Assembly (NCBI RefSeq): GCF_032884065.1 | Contig: NC_088868.1 | Span: forward strand, 3,556,720 to 3,620,719 | Direction of reading: 5' to 3' | Length of the DNA stretch: 64,000 nt | From: Artemia franciscana | Lineage: Eukaryota > Arthropoda > Branchiopoda > Anostraca > Artemiidae | Shown: positions 1-11,199 of the stretch, one piece after another | Position numbering within the stretch: position 1 is the first letter of the stretch | Layout: every line of letters starts with the position of its first letter | Program-made: the position numbers and the translations under genes | Notes under the pieces: generated by a model | Told to the model about the DNA's origin: nothing | Database searches by the model: none | Seen by the model: only the letters and a program-made list of their open reading frames with translations

Positions 1-1105
1 AGAACGGAACGGTACGGAACAAATAGAGAGACAGGGTTTGTAAAAAGGGAATTCAATTAAGGTATTACCAACATAAAGTTTAAAAATTTTATACCTAGAG
101 CGTTACATCAAGTTTTAACATGAATTTACAGTTTTACAGTTAGGATCTACGAAGTCGGAACTTCTCACATTGTAGTGTTTTTCTGGTTCAATTACCCACC
201 ATTGTCAAATATTTCTAGAATAAGACGTTTGTTAGATTTTATGCTTTGGGATAATAATTGTCAGCTTTAACGATGAAGGGCCTCCAATAAGAGTTTCCAC
301 TGAAAGATATAGAAGAACGGTCATCCCTCACATAGTTGAAATTTTAAATCAATAACCCCCCTCCTCCTTCTATTTCATTTTTGACCTTGTCTTCGGCACA
401 ATCCTTTCATTAATTGTAAAGTAGAAAAAATACGAATCAAGAATAAAATGGTCAAGAAAATTTTTTACACAAATGAAAAATAAAAAAGGTCCAACTACAA
501 GAAATAAAATAAACTTTATGCTATTAATGGCAAAAACAAAAACAGAAAGGGTGGGGAATAAAGAAATCACAGGCTACAAGAAAAATATTGCCGAATTTGC
601 ATTCTAAGTCAAATACTGTAAAAATAACAAAAAAAAAACGCTTAAAATCAAGTCAAATTGGCTGTTAAAATAGAAATATTTACGCTGTATTAGTTGTTTC
701 TTTGTTTTGCGTCTTCTTTTTGGACATGTGAAGAGAATTTGGCTCTATTATAGCTCGTGATAGGCTTTTTGAAAATAAGTATTATCTTAACTTAAATCAG
801 CTTTGGTAATATTGGACATGCAGGTTGCGTTGGTGGTATGCATTTGAGACATTCCTTCCCCTGCTCCCTATTTTAGGGGAATTTTCCCCAGAGAAAATCG
901 CTCTTCCCGACGATCAAACACGTTCATGAAATATCATTGAAACTTATTCGGCTGGTTGCGGAAATTATGTCTTTTGGACAAATTTCTTGGTTAACATTTG
1001 ACAACAATGGCTTATCCGTGCTCGTTTGGCAGTTGTTTCTTCATTTTTAGAATTACACTGAAAATCATTCGCAAAGCAGCTGGTAGAAGTCCTAACATCA
1101 AAGTT
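1..1105. other. No gene recognised
   Basis: AT-rich sequence with short open frames only. None has a splice context, a domain or a composition that separates it from chance. I see no repeat structure here apart from homopolymer runs. Confidence 0.5.
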
Positions 1106-1371
1106 CGATAGGGTCAGTGGATCCAAAATATGATCAACTAGGGTCAGGGGAATCAAAATATGATCCTATTGGGTCAGTCGATTTCTAAGTATGATCTAAT
1201 AGGGTCAATGGGTCCAAAATATGGTCCAATAGAGTCAGTGGATTCAAAATGGGATCCAATAGTGTCAGTGGATTTAAAATATGATCCAATGGGTCAGTGG
1301 ATCCAAAATATGATTCAATAGGGTCAGTGGATCCAAAATATGATCCAATAGGGTTTGTGGATCCAAAATAT
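1106..1371. repeat. 30-bp minisatellite, about 9 units
   Basis: Nine head-to-tail units of about 30 bp begin at 1111, 1141, 1171, 1202, 1232, 1262, 1291, 1321 and 1351. The core is GGGTCAGTGGATCC followed by AAAATATGATCCAAT. Units differ by a few substitutions, and the last one is cut off near 1371. Most units hold one or two GATC sites. No coding frame is preserved through the array. Confidence 0.9.
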
Positions 1372-2062
1372 AGAAGAAGACTTTAAGTTTTATTCCTCTT
1401 GGTTCAGAGATGACTTCTTTTCTTCATTCGAAAACCAGCACGGGGTCCAGACAGATTTTTTTCAGCTTTGACAGATTGTTTGGGGGAATCTTTAGCTTTT
1501 CTTCTTCTTGCCAGGCACAAAGTTCCTTGCCAAAGTTAGTTTTCACATGTATTGCAAATTCATTCATCTACGTACCTCGTATGCTAGTAATACGATGACG
1601 AACACTCTAGAGGACTTGCACTGGTATTGAAAAATCGCAGAAGTAGTTGACTTTATATCCCTGTGATTTTTACATCGACATTCCTCTTTTGCTAAAATCC
1701 CGAAATATTTACTGAATGTATTAGAAAATTTTGATTGTTTAAGACATAAACCGCCTTTTTGTGGGTTTGCGAGAAAAAGAATTTTTGCTGAGGGTTTGCA
1801 AATCTTTCCTCCCTGCGTGCAGGCATGTCGTAATAACATTTTATAGTTCATAAATAATTGGTAAATCTTCTTAGTAACCGCATGGCATGTTAGGTTTGCA
1901 TTATTCCCTCCTATTAGAAAGCACTTCCAACGCTCATGGCTAAGAATATAGGTCCATAGATACCGAGACTTTCTTTAAAATGATCATCTCCCCAAATGTC
2001 AGGAGTAATGCTATCAGTTAATTTTTAAATATACATGGACTTTTTGTGGTTAAATTTGCAAT
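1372..2062. other. No gene recognised
   Basis: Only short open frames on both strands. The minus-strand frame at 1851-1564 has no recognisable domain. Nothing is supported here. Confidence 0.45.
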
Positions 2063-3265
2063 TTAAGCAAATGTTGTGAAATAGGAAATATACAATATTT
2101 TTGTAATTTTTCGATTAACTAGGTCTATTACCCTGATGATAACGCTCTGAGGTCTATATCTTGATAAGGACATATGGTGAAAAATTGCGAGTTTCGACGG
2201 CGTTATATTTGCATAAATGCTCCTCCCAAGCATCACACTTGCATTATCAGATGCAAAACCAATACACTTTTCAAGTGATATTTTCTTTTCGCTTAAAGTC
2301 TTGTAGATCAGGTTTTTCAGGCCTAGTGCTGTTGTATCCTCGACTTCTGGGATAGCCAGGAAATCTTCCTTGACTTCGCAAGTTGTGCCATTGTAATATC
2401 GTACAATTATTACAAGGTACTTGGTACCACACCTGTCAGTACTTTCGTCAGCCATTAGGGAATATACTGACTCTTGCAATCTTGAGCTAAGCTGGCTGAT
2501 AGCATACGGGGCAATCACGTTTTTAATTAGCCCCGTTGTTTTTGTCCTTCCGCATGCAAGACGTTTCACTACTGACGAATCAGGTATGAACTTCTGCAGT
2601 AGTGCTGGTAAGCTATCCATCATGCTCATCTCTTTTGAGTTCGAGGCTACCCAGGCTGACATAGCCAACTCTAAAGCTGTCACCTGTCGGCTTATTATCT
2701 CTCTTTCTTTCGCTGCTCTGGACAAAACAAGGTCTTTGCCTTGTCCGTCAACGATAATCACTTGATTCTTCATCGAATCAACTTTAGACATGTGACTTGC
2801 AGTCACTGCATGTCTACGTAAATGAGATAGCCCCCCAGTAATTGTCCTTTCACAGAACCTGCACCAAGGTTTTGTTTTGTCTCTTGCATACCTTTGGAGC
2901 CAGCCCTGCAGGTCTTTTTCTTCCATCCATTTTGCACTGAATTTCAGTATTTTCCCAGACTTAGATGGTTTCTTTGTAGAGATTCTCCGTTTGGTTATGG
3001 TTACCAGTTCACAATTATCATCTTCACTTTCGTCTGTCATTTCTTCATGATCACTGGCTTCATCCCCAGTGTCATTACTTTCAGTATCTGATTCAGCAGA
3101 GTCACAATCTTCACTAACTGATTCACTGGTTCTATTCTGAGAGCTGTTAACCTCTCTAACTGGTTCACCTTCATTTCCTTGTATTGTACTGTCATTTTCT
3201 TGGGACTGGTCTGTTTTCTGACTAGAATTTCCTGGCACAACCTTCATATACTTTCTAATGTCCAT
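2063..3265 (-). pseudogene. Truncated hAT-type transposase with BED-like zinc finger
   Basis: The open frame runs from 3298, but the likely start is the Met at 3265, because MDIRKYMK is a typical transposase N-terminus. Numbering from the upstream Met, residues 55-97 are strongly acidic. A zinc finger follows, with Cys146, Cys149, His163 and His169, preceded by Trp124 and Trp133 as in BED-type fingers. Residues 275-358 match the N-terminal catalytic half of hAT transposases: an ADESTD motif (Asp284, Asp288), then a VRYYN strand, then a DNASVMLG block. After about residue 358 the family resemblance stops. The rest of the catalytic core and the C-terminal dimerisation region are absent and the frame ends at 2063. 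It is therefore a decayed element or an N-terminal exon fragment. BED finger plus hAT core is well known; the exact subfamily is not assigned. No terminal inverted repeats were found. Confidence 0.75.
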
Positions 3266-3298
3266 TGTTCTGTAATGTATAAATTTCAATAAACACAC

Positions 3299-3811
3299 TG
3301 GGAAAAGTGAATTTCTTTTGTAAAGTACATAGTATTAAGCAAAATCACAGACAGCAATAGGCTACGGCTTTGCTGGACAACCTGGACCCATTTAGGTCTA
3401 ACGTCAATAACTGTCTTCACTTGTATTATTCTTAACTATAACTTATGAATCCTAAATAATCCTAAATTAAGAATGTTTTTGCTTCTTTGTGCATTCCCTT
3501 AAAATTGCAAACTTGTTGAGCAGTATAATCAAGTGGTGGTATTATGACATGCTGAAACAGACTTATTTTCCTTTTGACACACAGTTGGCTTACTTTGCTT
3601 CTCTTGTAGTCTTTTAGTTATGTAAGCCACAAAATGAAATGTAACACATAAGAAACAACCAAGGTATACCTGGGGACTATATAATTACCCAGATTTCAGC
3701 TAGTTTGATGTAATACTTGTAAACACCGGTGGGCGATAATAGGTTCCAGTGCACAATAACTGCCAAATATAACAGGATGTAAGATTTTATTGCTCCTGAA
3801 TCTGCACAAAA
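3299..3811. other. No gene recognised
   Basis: Intergenic AT-rich DNA upstream of the hAT remnant. No domain or structured repeat is visible. Confidence 0.45.
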
Positions 3812-4109
3812 GAGAATGTACATATGAACTAATGAACCAGAATGTACATATGAACTAAGAGTACCCCATCAGGGGACAACAAGTATTCATAATAAAATAA
3901 AATTCATTGCTACTTTAACAATAAAAGTAGAACTGCCGGACTAGTTGGACTAGTTATTTGTCACCAGAACGGACTAGTTATTTGGACTAGTTATTTGTCA
4001 TCAGAATGTACATATGAACTAAGAGTCCCCCATCAGGGGACAACAAGTATTCATAATAAAACAAAATTCATTGCTACTTAAACAAGAAAACTAGAACTGC
4101 CGGACTAGT
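3812..4109. repeat. 108-bp direct repeat with short GGACTAGTTATTTG spacer repeats
   Basis: Two 108-bp copies lie at 3838-3945 and 4002-4109, both running from CAGAATGTACATATGAACT to CTGCCGGACTAGT, with a handful of mismatches. A 25-bp fragment of the same start is at 3812-3837. The spacer holds short repeats of GGACTAGTTATTTG. This looks like slippage or unequal crossing-over. No gene is involved. Confidence 0.85.
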
Positions 4110-4320
4110 CATGTATATTAACTATTTTTTTGGTTAGGACTAACCCCTTGGGTTCATTAAAAAATAATTTGGAACTAGCCCCATTGGGTGAGTCTACTCT
4201 CCCTACTGGATGGCACTAATTCACAGGTGGATTAGTTTACAGACTTTCTCCTTTCAAAACTAAAAGCCACTCTTCTTGAACTGATTTTCCTTCAGTGAAG
4301 TGAAGGCTTCACTTCACAGA

Positions 4321-4737
4321 TTATAGAACTGGCTCTTGTCTTGCCTTTCTTTTAAAATGATATTTGTTGGGTTCAAGATCAGTTTTCAGCATTTTAACCC
4401 ATGGCAAGATGTTGTATCCAGTGGGGCAAATTGAGTCTTCTGTCAGTTGAAATCTGGAATTCCTGGGGCAAATTTCTGACAGAGCTTCAATATCTATCTG
4501 ACTTAGTTTGAGCTGTGTTACCAGTTCTGGCATCTTGTTGGTGATAACATCAATGTTTGCTGTCACAATGTTTACAAGTTTTTGGGTGTGTCTGGGCAAC
4601 TTTTGGTTATAAACACTATTATTCTCAATTACAGTTGAAGTGGCTGGATTACAGCTGAGGTACGCAGAGCAGCTATTGAGGGACAATGTAGAGGGGCATG
4701 GGGACATAAGTGTTAATTCACTATTTTTTACTTTCAC
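4321..4737 (-). pseudogene. Fragment resembling the start of a LINE endonuclease domain
   Basis: A 138-residue open frame. Its middle part (about residues 57-92) has the layout of the first strand and helix of LINE apurinic-type endonucleases: a TANIDVITNKMPEL segment followed by QIDIEALSEI, equivalent to the usual asparagine strand, the helix with a LxxL pattern, and the DIxxLTE catalytic glutamate region. The frame ends about 40 residues later, without the remaining catalytic motifs. It is best read as a 5' fragment of a CR1/jockey-like element. Composition and motif spacing support this, but the match is short and could be checked only by a profile search. Confidence 0.5.
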
Positions 4738-4749
4738 AGAAGTTTGCTG

Positions 4750-5703
4750 TTACATTGTTATTATTACTCACATATAAACTATTTACAGGGGGGGCTGAAA
4801 TGGTAGGAGGTAGTGGCTATTTTTCCATGCTCAAGCAGCTTGCTATCAGAATTGCTTGTGTTTGCCCATTTTTGTGATTTTTCTTTTTTAATCACTAGGT
4901 CTGTTTCTCTGCATGCCAGTCTCTTCTTCATCTTTTCCAGCAGGGTTTTTCTGGTGTTGCAACCTTCGTTGAAACTGTTGCTCTAGAGTCGATTTGTGCT
5001 GGTAGGATGCATCCAGGATAAGCTGCTTTTCAGTAGAGCGGGTTACTACGAATAAGACTGGTGTGTGTTGCAGTGGTTGCCCAGCCGTGAGGGCTTAGGC
5101 TGGTAATCTCTTCACAGTGAAAATTTTGGTTGCTATTTTGTAGGTATCCTGGAAATATTTGGCAAGGAAGTCTTTGTCACTTGCTTGGATTGGAATTCTG
5201 TATCTGCTGATGTTGAGTTTTTATTGCTGCCTGTCTTGCTTGCTTCTGACTGTGTGGTGTAGGTGTTCATCTAGTCCATCTGGTACAAGCTCTGTCACTT
5301 GTGAAGTCATTGCCAAGTCAACAATCGCTTTTACCTTGCTAACATTGCATTTTGTGGCAAGTTCCTTGTGCATCTCTTGGAGGCCCTTGTTGTCAGTTGA
5401 CATTATGCTAGCAGTATGTCAATATTTGGCAAGGAAGTCTTTGTCACTTGCTTGGATTGGAATCCTGTATCTGCTGATGTTGAGTTTTTATTACTGCCTG
5501 TCTTGCTTGCTTCTGACTGTGTGGTGTAGGTGTTCATCTAGTCCATCTGGTACAAGCTCTGTCACTTGTGCAGTCATTGCCAAGTCAACAATTGCTTCTA
5601 CCTTGCTAACATTGCATTTTGTGGCAAGTTCCTTGTGAATCTCTTTGAGGCCCTTGTTGTCAGTTGACTTTATGCTAGCAATGTCGTCATGTACTTCTTT
5701 TTT
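4750..5703 (-). pseudogene. Decayed coding remnant with in-frame 267-bp tandem duplication, function unknown
   Basis: On the minus strand, 5703-5450 reads through a charged helical segment containing DNKGLKEIHKELATKCNVSK and later VTELVPDGLDEHLHH, then meets a TAA. After the stop, the same frame continues with YRIPIQASDKDFLAKY. The same block is repeated at 5420-5154, with the same stop codon. Further downstream, lysine- and glutamine-rich frames (TEKQLILDASYQHKS, then QQFQRRLQHQKNPAGK) continue to about 4890 with shifts. The sequence is protein-like and probably once encoded one polypeptide, perhaps ORF1 of a LINE, since an endonuclease-like fragment lies just downstream. I do not recognise the family. 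Confidence 0.5.
5154..5687. repeat. 267-bp tandem duplication (two copies)
   Basis: Copy 1 is 5154-5420 and copy 2 is 5421-5687. Both begin AATATTTGGCAAGGAAGTC and differ at only a few positions. The period is 89 codons, so the minus-strand frame is preserved across the junction. Confidence 0.9.
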
Positions 5704-5794
5704 GAAAAATTCATGAGAGAATATAATTTGAGTTTATGCTATCAAGTATTTCTAGTATACCCTAGTGTTACCAACAGAACTTGAACAAAATTAA

Positions 5795-7070
5795 TGGTTT
5801 TACTGCTACTGCTACTAACAACTCACCACAACACCAAGGCACCTGAGGCCAGCACAGCTGCACACTCTCCTCAATCCCAATCTATTCAAAGCCTTCCTCT
5901 TTTCCTCTTTATACCCTCCATTGAACTTCCAATCTCCCTTAAATCTTCTTTATAACATCCTCATATCCCAACTACAAACAACCTGCTTTCCATTTAGCCC
6001 TGGATGGTTGGCCAACAAGAACTATCTATGGCAATCTTTCATTACCAGAATGTGTCCTGGACAAGTCAACCTTTATCTCATTACAGCTCTTGAAAGTGGG
6101 ATTGAACTATATTTTTTAATGTTGATTGTTTGAAACATGGTTAGTCAGCTGGCTACCCAGAACAATCCATTGGCAATATCTGTGGAAAACATATTGCAAA
6201 TTTTCATCTAGTTTTTGGAGTGCTTGTGCTTCAGAACCATATTTGATTACTGTCATCTCTTTAGCTTCCAAAATTCTAATATTGGTTAACAAATTTATCT
6301 TCCTAACTTTTCAAACTTTTTTCAACTTAAAAAAACACCCTGAGCCAGGGGTAGTTTACTTTTAACGTAGTTAGTGCTCCCACTGTTTTTTCTAATAATA
6401 CTGGCAAGGGAAGTGAAGCTGTTCACCTAATTAATCTTTTTACTACCCATTTTCACCTTTTCATCTTGTCATATTTCTAGCCTTAGTGACCTTGTCTTAT
6501 TAACATTAATTTTTAAACCTATTCTAGCACACCAAACTTGCAAAACCTATTAAAGCTCATTCATTTTGCTCAAACATTCATTTAGAACGGATGTTTTTCC
6601 TTCCCAGTTGATTCCATGTTCTGAAATTGCCTTTCTTGTGCTCCTTAAGGCAAAGTCTATAAAATTGATCCATATTAAGGGGGATAAAACACAACCTTGC
6701 TTAACTCCCAATTTGATATTAAACAAGCTGCTAACCTCATTTCCTACCTTAACCACAGAAGTGTTATTCTTGTACATAGCACTAATCACTTTAATATGTT
6801 TGTCTGGTATACTATACAAAGATAATACCTTCACTAAAGCTCTTCCATCAACAGAGTTGAACGCATGATCATAATCTATAAAACTGAAGACCAAAAAAGA
6901 TAACTTTGAAGACCACAACTGAGGACCAAATGTGTTTGATAACTCAGGCTCTCCTCAATTATTAACCTAAGGTTGGAAGTTTGGTTGGTACATCCTCTAC
7001 CTTTTCTAAAACTCCACTGTTCTTCTCTTATTACTTGGTATATAAAAAATCTTAGTCTAAAAAGTATCAT
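5795..7070 (-). pseudogene. RTE-like LINE, 3' part (reverse transcriptase to 3' tail)
   Basis: Reading 7070 to 5795 on the minus strand gives a contiguous but shifted LINE 3' end. First come RT finger residues (REEQWSFRKGRGCTNQ), then the palm strand FIDYDHAFNSVD, which carries the first catalytic Asp region, then LGVKQGCVLSP. Decayed thumb and C-terminal sequence follows in several frames. It matches the better-kept copy at 36485-37120 (for example the segments equivalent to SRIAKAQGVFSQLKK and RWLGHVLRM). The copy ends with a TAG/CAG-triplet tail at about 5795-5818. Microsatellite tails instead of poly(A) are typical of RTE-type LINEs. Several stops and shifts make it dead. Confidence 0.8.
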
Positions 7071-7274
7071 ATTACTAAGTATTTGTTACCTACAGAGACC
7101 AGACTAATGTCTTGATAATTACCAAACTTACTCTTATCACTTTTCTTATGCAGTAGTTTATTTAGGATTTCTTAAAATTGCTAGGTACTTCCCCTTTTTC
7201 AAAAATCATTATTTAGTAAAAGTATTTTGTATAAACTTTGTATTTTGTATAAAAGAATTGATTGTACAAATTTT

Positions 7275-8100
7275 GTAGGGGGTTTATTGGATTCCTAGTT
7301 GGAAGTTGTAGTGCCATCTTAACCTCATATCATCCTGCAATGCATTGGATAGAAATTTGGAGATGGCCATTTGTTGTTGTAGAAACTTTGAAAACAAATC
7401 ATTTTATTGGAAATCAAAAGGGTTAGTACCCTTTTTAAAACTCAAAAGTGATTGGAGGGAAATTAACCACCCTCTCTTGTCATCCATTTCTCTAAACACA
7501 TCCAAATTTTGAGATAATCATTTTGTTGAATGCAACTGAAAGGACTGGAATTTAAGTCTTTGAGGATGACCCCCCACAGTCCCCAGGACAAGGTAAGTTA
7601 TGTTCTGGGGGCATAAAGGCTGATTGCATAAACTTTGGAGAAGGAAGGGGGGGGGGTTGATTAGTAATCAAAAGTTGCACTGCCATTTTTAAGATTAAAA
7701 CATAAAATCACAAAGAAAGGATAAAACAAGGACAATAAACAGCTATTTTTTTAAATGTTTTTCACTGGGTTTATTCTGTCCTTGTTTCATCCTTTCTTCA
7801 AAATTTTATTTTTATCATGATTAGCCAGGGTGATATCCCCACCCCTGAAACTTTGTATTTTCCCGTAATGCATTTTGAGATGGCCAGATGTTGTTGTAGA
7901 AAATTTCAAGAATACTCATTCAATTGGAAAAGGAAAGGGCTACTGCCCTATTTATTAGGCGAAAGTGATTGGAGGATAACAAGTCTCCTTTCCCTGCATG
8001 CCATTCAATTCCAAAAACACATAAAATCAAAATTTTGAGATAACCATTTTGTTCTGTGTTGTTGAAAACTCTGGAAATTATGTCTTTGATAACTCCCACG
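7275..8100. repeat. Two copies of interspersed repeat family C
   Basis: Segments at about 7275-7570 and 7840-8100 share the order: GTAATGCATTTTGAGATGG, TTGTTGTAGAAA, a GTGATTGGAGG segment, TTTTGAGATAACCATTTTGTT, and a TCTTTGA end. A third diverged copy is at 60672-60905. Related wording (GAGATAGCCATTTTGTT) also occurs inside family B elements, so the two families may share a module. No coding capacity is visible. Confidence 0.65.
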
Positions 8101-8639
8101 CCTTCTCAAGATTAAATAAAAAAAACAAGTTTTTTGAAATGAAAATGATATTTTAACCCATCTAAGGGCTAGAACTATCTCATATGTGGAGTAGTAATAC
8201 AGAATCCACATATATGGGTTAGTACAGTACCCAGTTTTGAACCAACTCAATAATAGGGGTTAGTTATAAACAAACAGTTAGCAATTTAGCTAATGTACAT
8301 AACTGCGTTGGGCTGGGACGTTGCATAGCAGTTGGCCCTCACATTACAAATTTGTTTGGAGAATTTTACCTTAGTTGTCGTCGAATTAAGGTCCTTTCTG
8401 CTTCTTCTCGAGCCTCAGGACCTTGTTCTCTTGGTTGATTCCTTCTCTTCTATTGATATAAATAATTTTTTTTACCTTAGTTGGTCACATTTGAAAATAC
8501 ATTCGAAATTCTTGCCTGTCAATCTGATAACTTGCAGTCGCGGATTTTAAAAATCCCTAGAAGGCTAGAAACAACGAAGTCGGCACGACTTTGAAAATCC
8601 CTAGCAGCGAAACGAAACGATTTCGACTTGACTCGAAAA
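8101..8639. other. No gene recognised
   Basis: Short open frames only. Nothing is supported. Confidence 0.4.
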
Positions 8640-8795
8640 ATTACCGAAAAAGTGCCATTTTATGGACAAAAAAGTACTACTTTCACAAAAAAGTATTTAA
8701 AAAGTACTACTTTCACGTAAAGTATCCAAAAAGTACTACTTTGATCAAAAAGTACTAAAAGTAGTACTTTCGTACTACCCGTGGCAACCCTGGAG
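8640..8795. repeat. Short AAAAAGTACTACTTT repeats
   Basis: Five or more imperfect copies of AAAAAGTACTACTTTCA, and a reversed version AGTAGTACTTTCGTACTAC, which give this stretch local inverted symmetry. It lies just upstream of the histone H4 promoter region. Confidence 0.7.
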
Positions 8796-8873
8796 CAGAT
8801 ATCTAGTGTCTAAATTTATATGGAGCGACAGCCGCGCGATAGAGTAACAATTTGTGGGGAAAGCCTTCAGTAG

Positions 8874-8880
8874 TATAAAT
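8874..8880 (+). promoter_or_regulatory. TATA box of the histone H4 (pseudo)gene
   Basis: TATAAAT lies 74 bp upstream of the H4 start codon, a usual distance for replication-dependent histone genes with short 5' UTRs. Confidence 0.65.
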
Positions 8881-8908
8881 TAAACGAGCTTTCAAGAAAA
8901 CTTGTTAG

Positions 8909-9255
<347 letters not shown>

Positions 9256-9294
9256 TTATTTCCACATGCCTTTTGAACTGTCCCCCTACCCAAC

Positions 9295-9310
9295 GGCCTT
9301 TTTAAAGGCC
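9295..9310 (+). terminator. Histone mRNA 3' stem-loop
   Basis: GGCCTT-TTTA-AAGGCC forms the canonical 6-bp stem with 4-nt loop. It is preceded by CAAC and followed by AACAAA, like the SLBP-binding site of replication-dependent histone mRNAs. It begins 39 bp after the H4 stop codon. Confidence 0.9.
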
Positions 9311-9486
9311 AACAAATCTTTAAACACTTTCTAGCCCCGGTTCTATGAGCCTTTTTTATATTGTGCATTTAAAATGTCGGTAAATACTTTTTTTTTCTTT
9401 TCGTCTCAGGTGCAATATCTGATTCGTATTCTGCAAACAAATTACCATTGCTATTTTATTGTATTTAGCTTTTCCTTGCATATTTG

Positions 9487-9492
9487 AATAAA
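9487..9492 (+). terminator. AATAAA polyadenylation hexamer downstream of H4
   Basis: AATAAA followed by a T/G-rich stretch. It may act as a back-up poly(A) site or be a chance match in AT-rich DNA. Confidence 0.3.
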
Positions 9493-9614
9493 GTTGTTTA
9501 TTCTCATCATGGGATTATTCAAGGAAATAGTTGTTGCTATTCAACTGCACAAGCCTATTCTATCATATTGGAATGAAGATAGTAGTAACGGAGGAAAATG
9601 TGTTCCTACTCTTA

Positions 9615-9845
9615 CTAAATTGCCGCTGGACCTATTTTAGCACCCTGAACTCGTAAAACCTCTAAAAATTCATTCATTTTGCTCACACTTTCATCTAATA
9701 TGCTTAAATCATCAGCATAATCTAAGTCCAGGAGCGTTCTTCCTCCCCATTTGATTCCATGGTCTCCAATTGCCTTTCCTGTGCTCCTTAAGACGAAGTT
9801 CATCAAAATGATACATATAAGGGGGATAGAACACAACCCTGCTCT
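9615..9845 (-). pseudogene. RTE-like LINE reverse transcriptase fragment with YADD
   Basis: The minus-strand frame contains FVLRSTGKAIGDHGIKWGG and then LDLDYADDLSILDESVSKMN. YADD is the RT catalytic motif; its two aspartates bind the metal ions. It is the same family as the element at 5795-7070 but better conserved here. The fragment is only about 230 bp, begins just upstream of the GC-VLSP region and is cut at both ends. Confidence 0.85.
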
Positions 9846-11070
9846 TTAATTTAGAGGTCAAAAAACAACAGCAAACGGACTTTTAGCTGGTATTCACCGT
9901 TGAAATATATTTTATTTCAATGCTAAGCATTGAACATATTAGTTTGTTCCAACGCTGCTTTTGGTCTTTTGAAATAAAAGACGCCATAAGCCTATAAAAA
10001 TGATTTTATTTGTGGATTACATAGCAGTTATTTGTGATATTTTATTTGTTATTTGATCATTGTTTATTTGATCATATAACAACAATTTGTTTTGCGTTTT
10101 TAACTTTTGCAAAAATTTTTGCCATTTGTCAGTTAACTTTTTTTTTTTTTTTTTTTTTTTTTAATTTGATTTATGATTTCTATGTTTGTTTTTAAGCAAA
10201 ATTCGAAAACATACTGCAGAAAGGAGGACATTTCTCCGGTTTAAAATAATTCCTTTTTGACTGGAACATATAATAAACTTTCAGATAGCCTATGATCGAA
10301 ATAAATAAAAGCGGTTTGTTTCAACTTTGCCTTCCCCCCCCCCACATCTCAAAAAAATTCAAAATTTCAGTATCTTTGGCTTTTTGAAATACATGACTAT
10401 AAGTAATAAAAGCCTTTGTTTCGAAATCAAGGGATAGGTAGGTTTGTTTTATTCTATTGTAGATGATTATTGTACTGTAGATGATATTTACAGTATTGTG
10501 TATTGTAGATGATAGTATTACGATGTGAAAAAGAAAAAATAACTGGTCAATCAATTTTAAGATTTTTCGCTTTGTAATGCTCGCTAATAGTATTATTACA
10601 TACCAAGAAGTAAATAATGATAAGGAGATTGTGAAGAGGAATAACAAATTCAATGTGAGATAATAAATAAATGCGTGAAATAAAGAAAATACCATTTTTC
10701 AAGAATTTTTTTATTTCGTGAAATAAGAAAATGAGGTCTAATAATACAAAAAAAGGCATTTTCAATTTTCCAAACAAGGGGAAAATGCCGTCTAACTCAA
10801 ATGACGCGACAAACTTAAGAACATACGCTACTTTTTTACAATGATACAAAGTATGACGGAGCTTAAGCAAAAAACGTTCAAACTGCTTAATTTAGCAAAT
10901 ATGAACACAGTACTCTGAGTTTACTTTGAATTAACGAGGTGTCAGTAGGCAGCGTCATCTTTTTCCAGAGAATAAAATGATATTTTTTTTTATATATATA
11001 TTTGAGAATCTGGTTATATTAAAGACAAAATGTCTGATTCATTTGTCATCCATTGTGTTTGAATATAAAT
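9846..11070. other. No gene recognised; poly(T) tract at 10139-10162
   Basis: AT-rich DNA with a 24-nt T run. The minus-strand open frames at 10870-10321 are hydrophobic, repetitive and overlap each other; I see no domain in them. Confidence 0.4.
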
Positions 11071-11077
11071 TATAGAA

Positions 11078-11172
11078 GGAAAAAAAATACAGAGATAGAA
11101 AGGAAAGGGTGAAAGAGAGAGAGGAAGTGAAAGAGAGGGAGATAGTAAACGAGCGAAAGAGAAGGAAAAACG
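11078..11172. repeat. Purine-rich GA tract followed by CA-rich stretch
   Basis: About 90 nt that are almost entirely A and G, with GAGAGAGAG and GAAAGAGAGGGAG cores, followed by CGCGCACACAACACAC. Such strand asymmetry can bind GAGA-type factors or form triplexes, but there is no gene next to it. Confidence 0.7.
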
Positions 11173-11199
11173 CGCACACAACACACAGCTAATTTAATA

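Noticed and set aside
2161-2765. Plus-strand open frames opposite the hAT remnant
   Set aside because: They are antisense shadows of the transposase frame.
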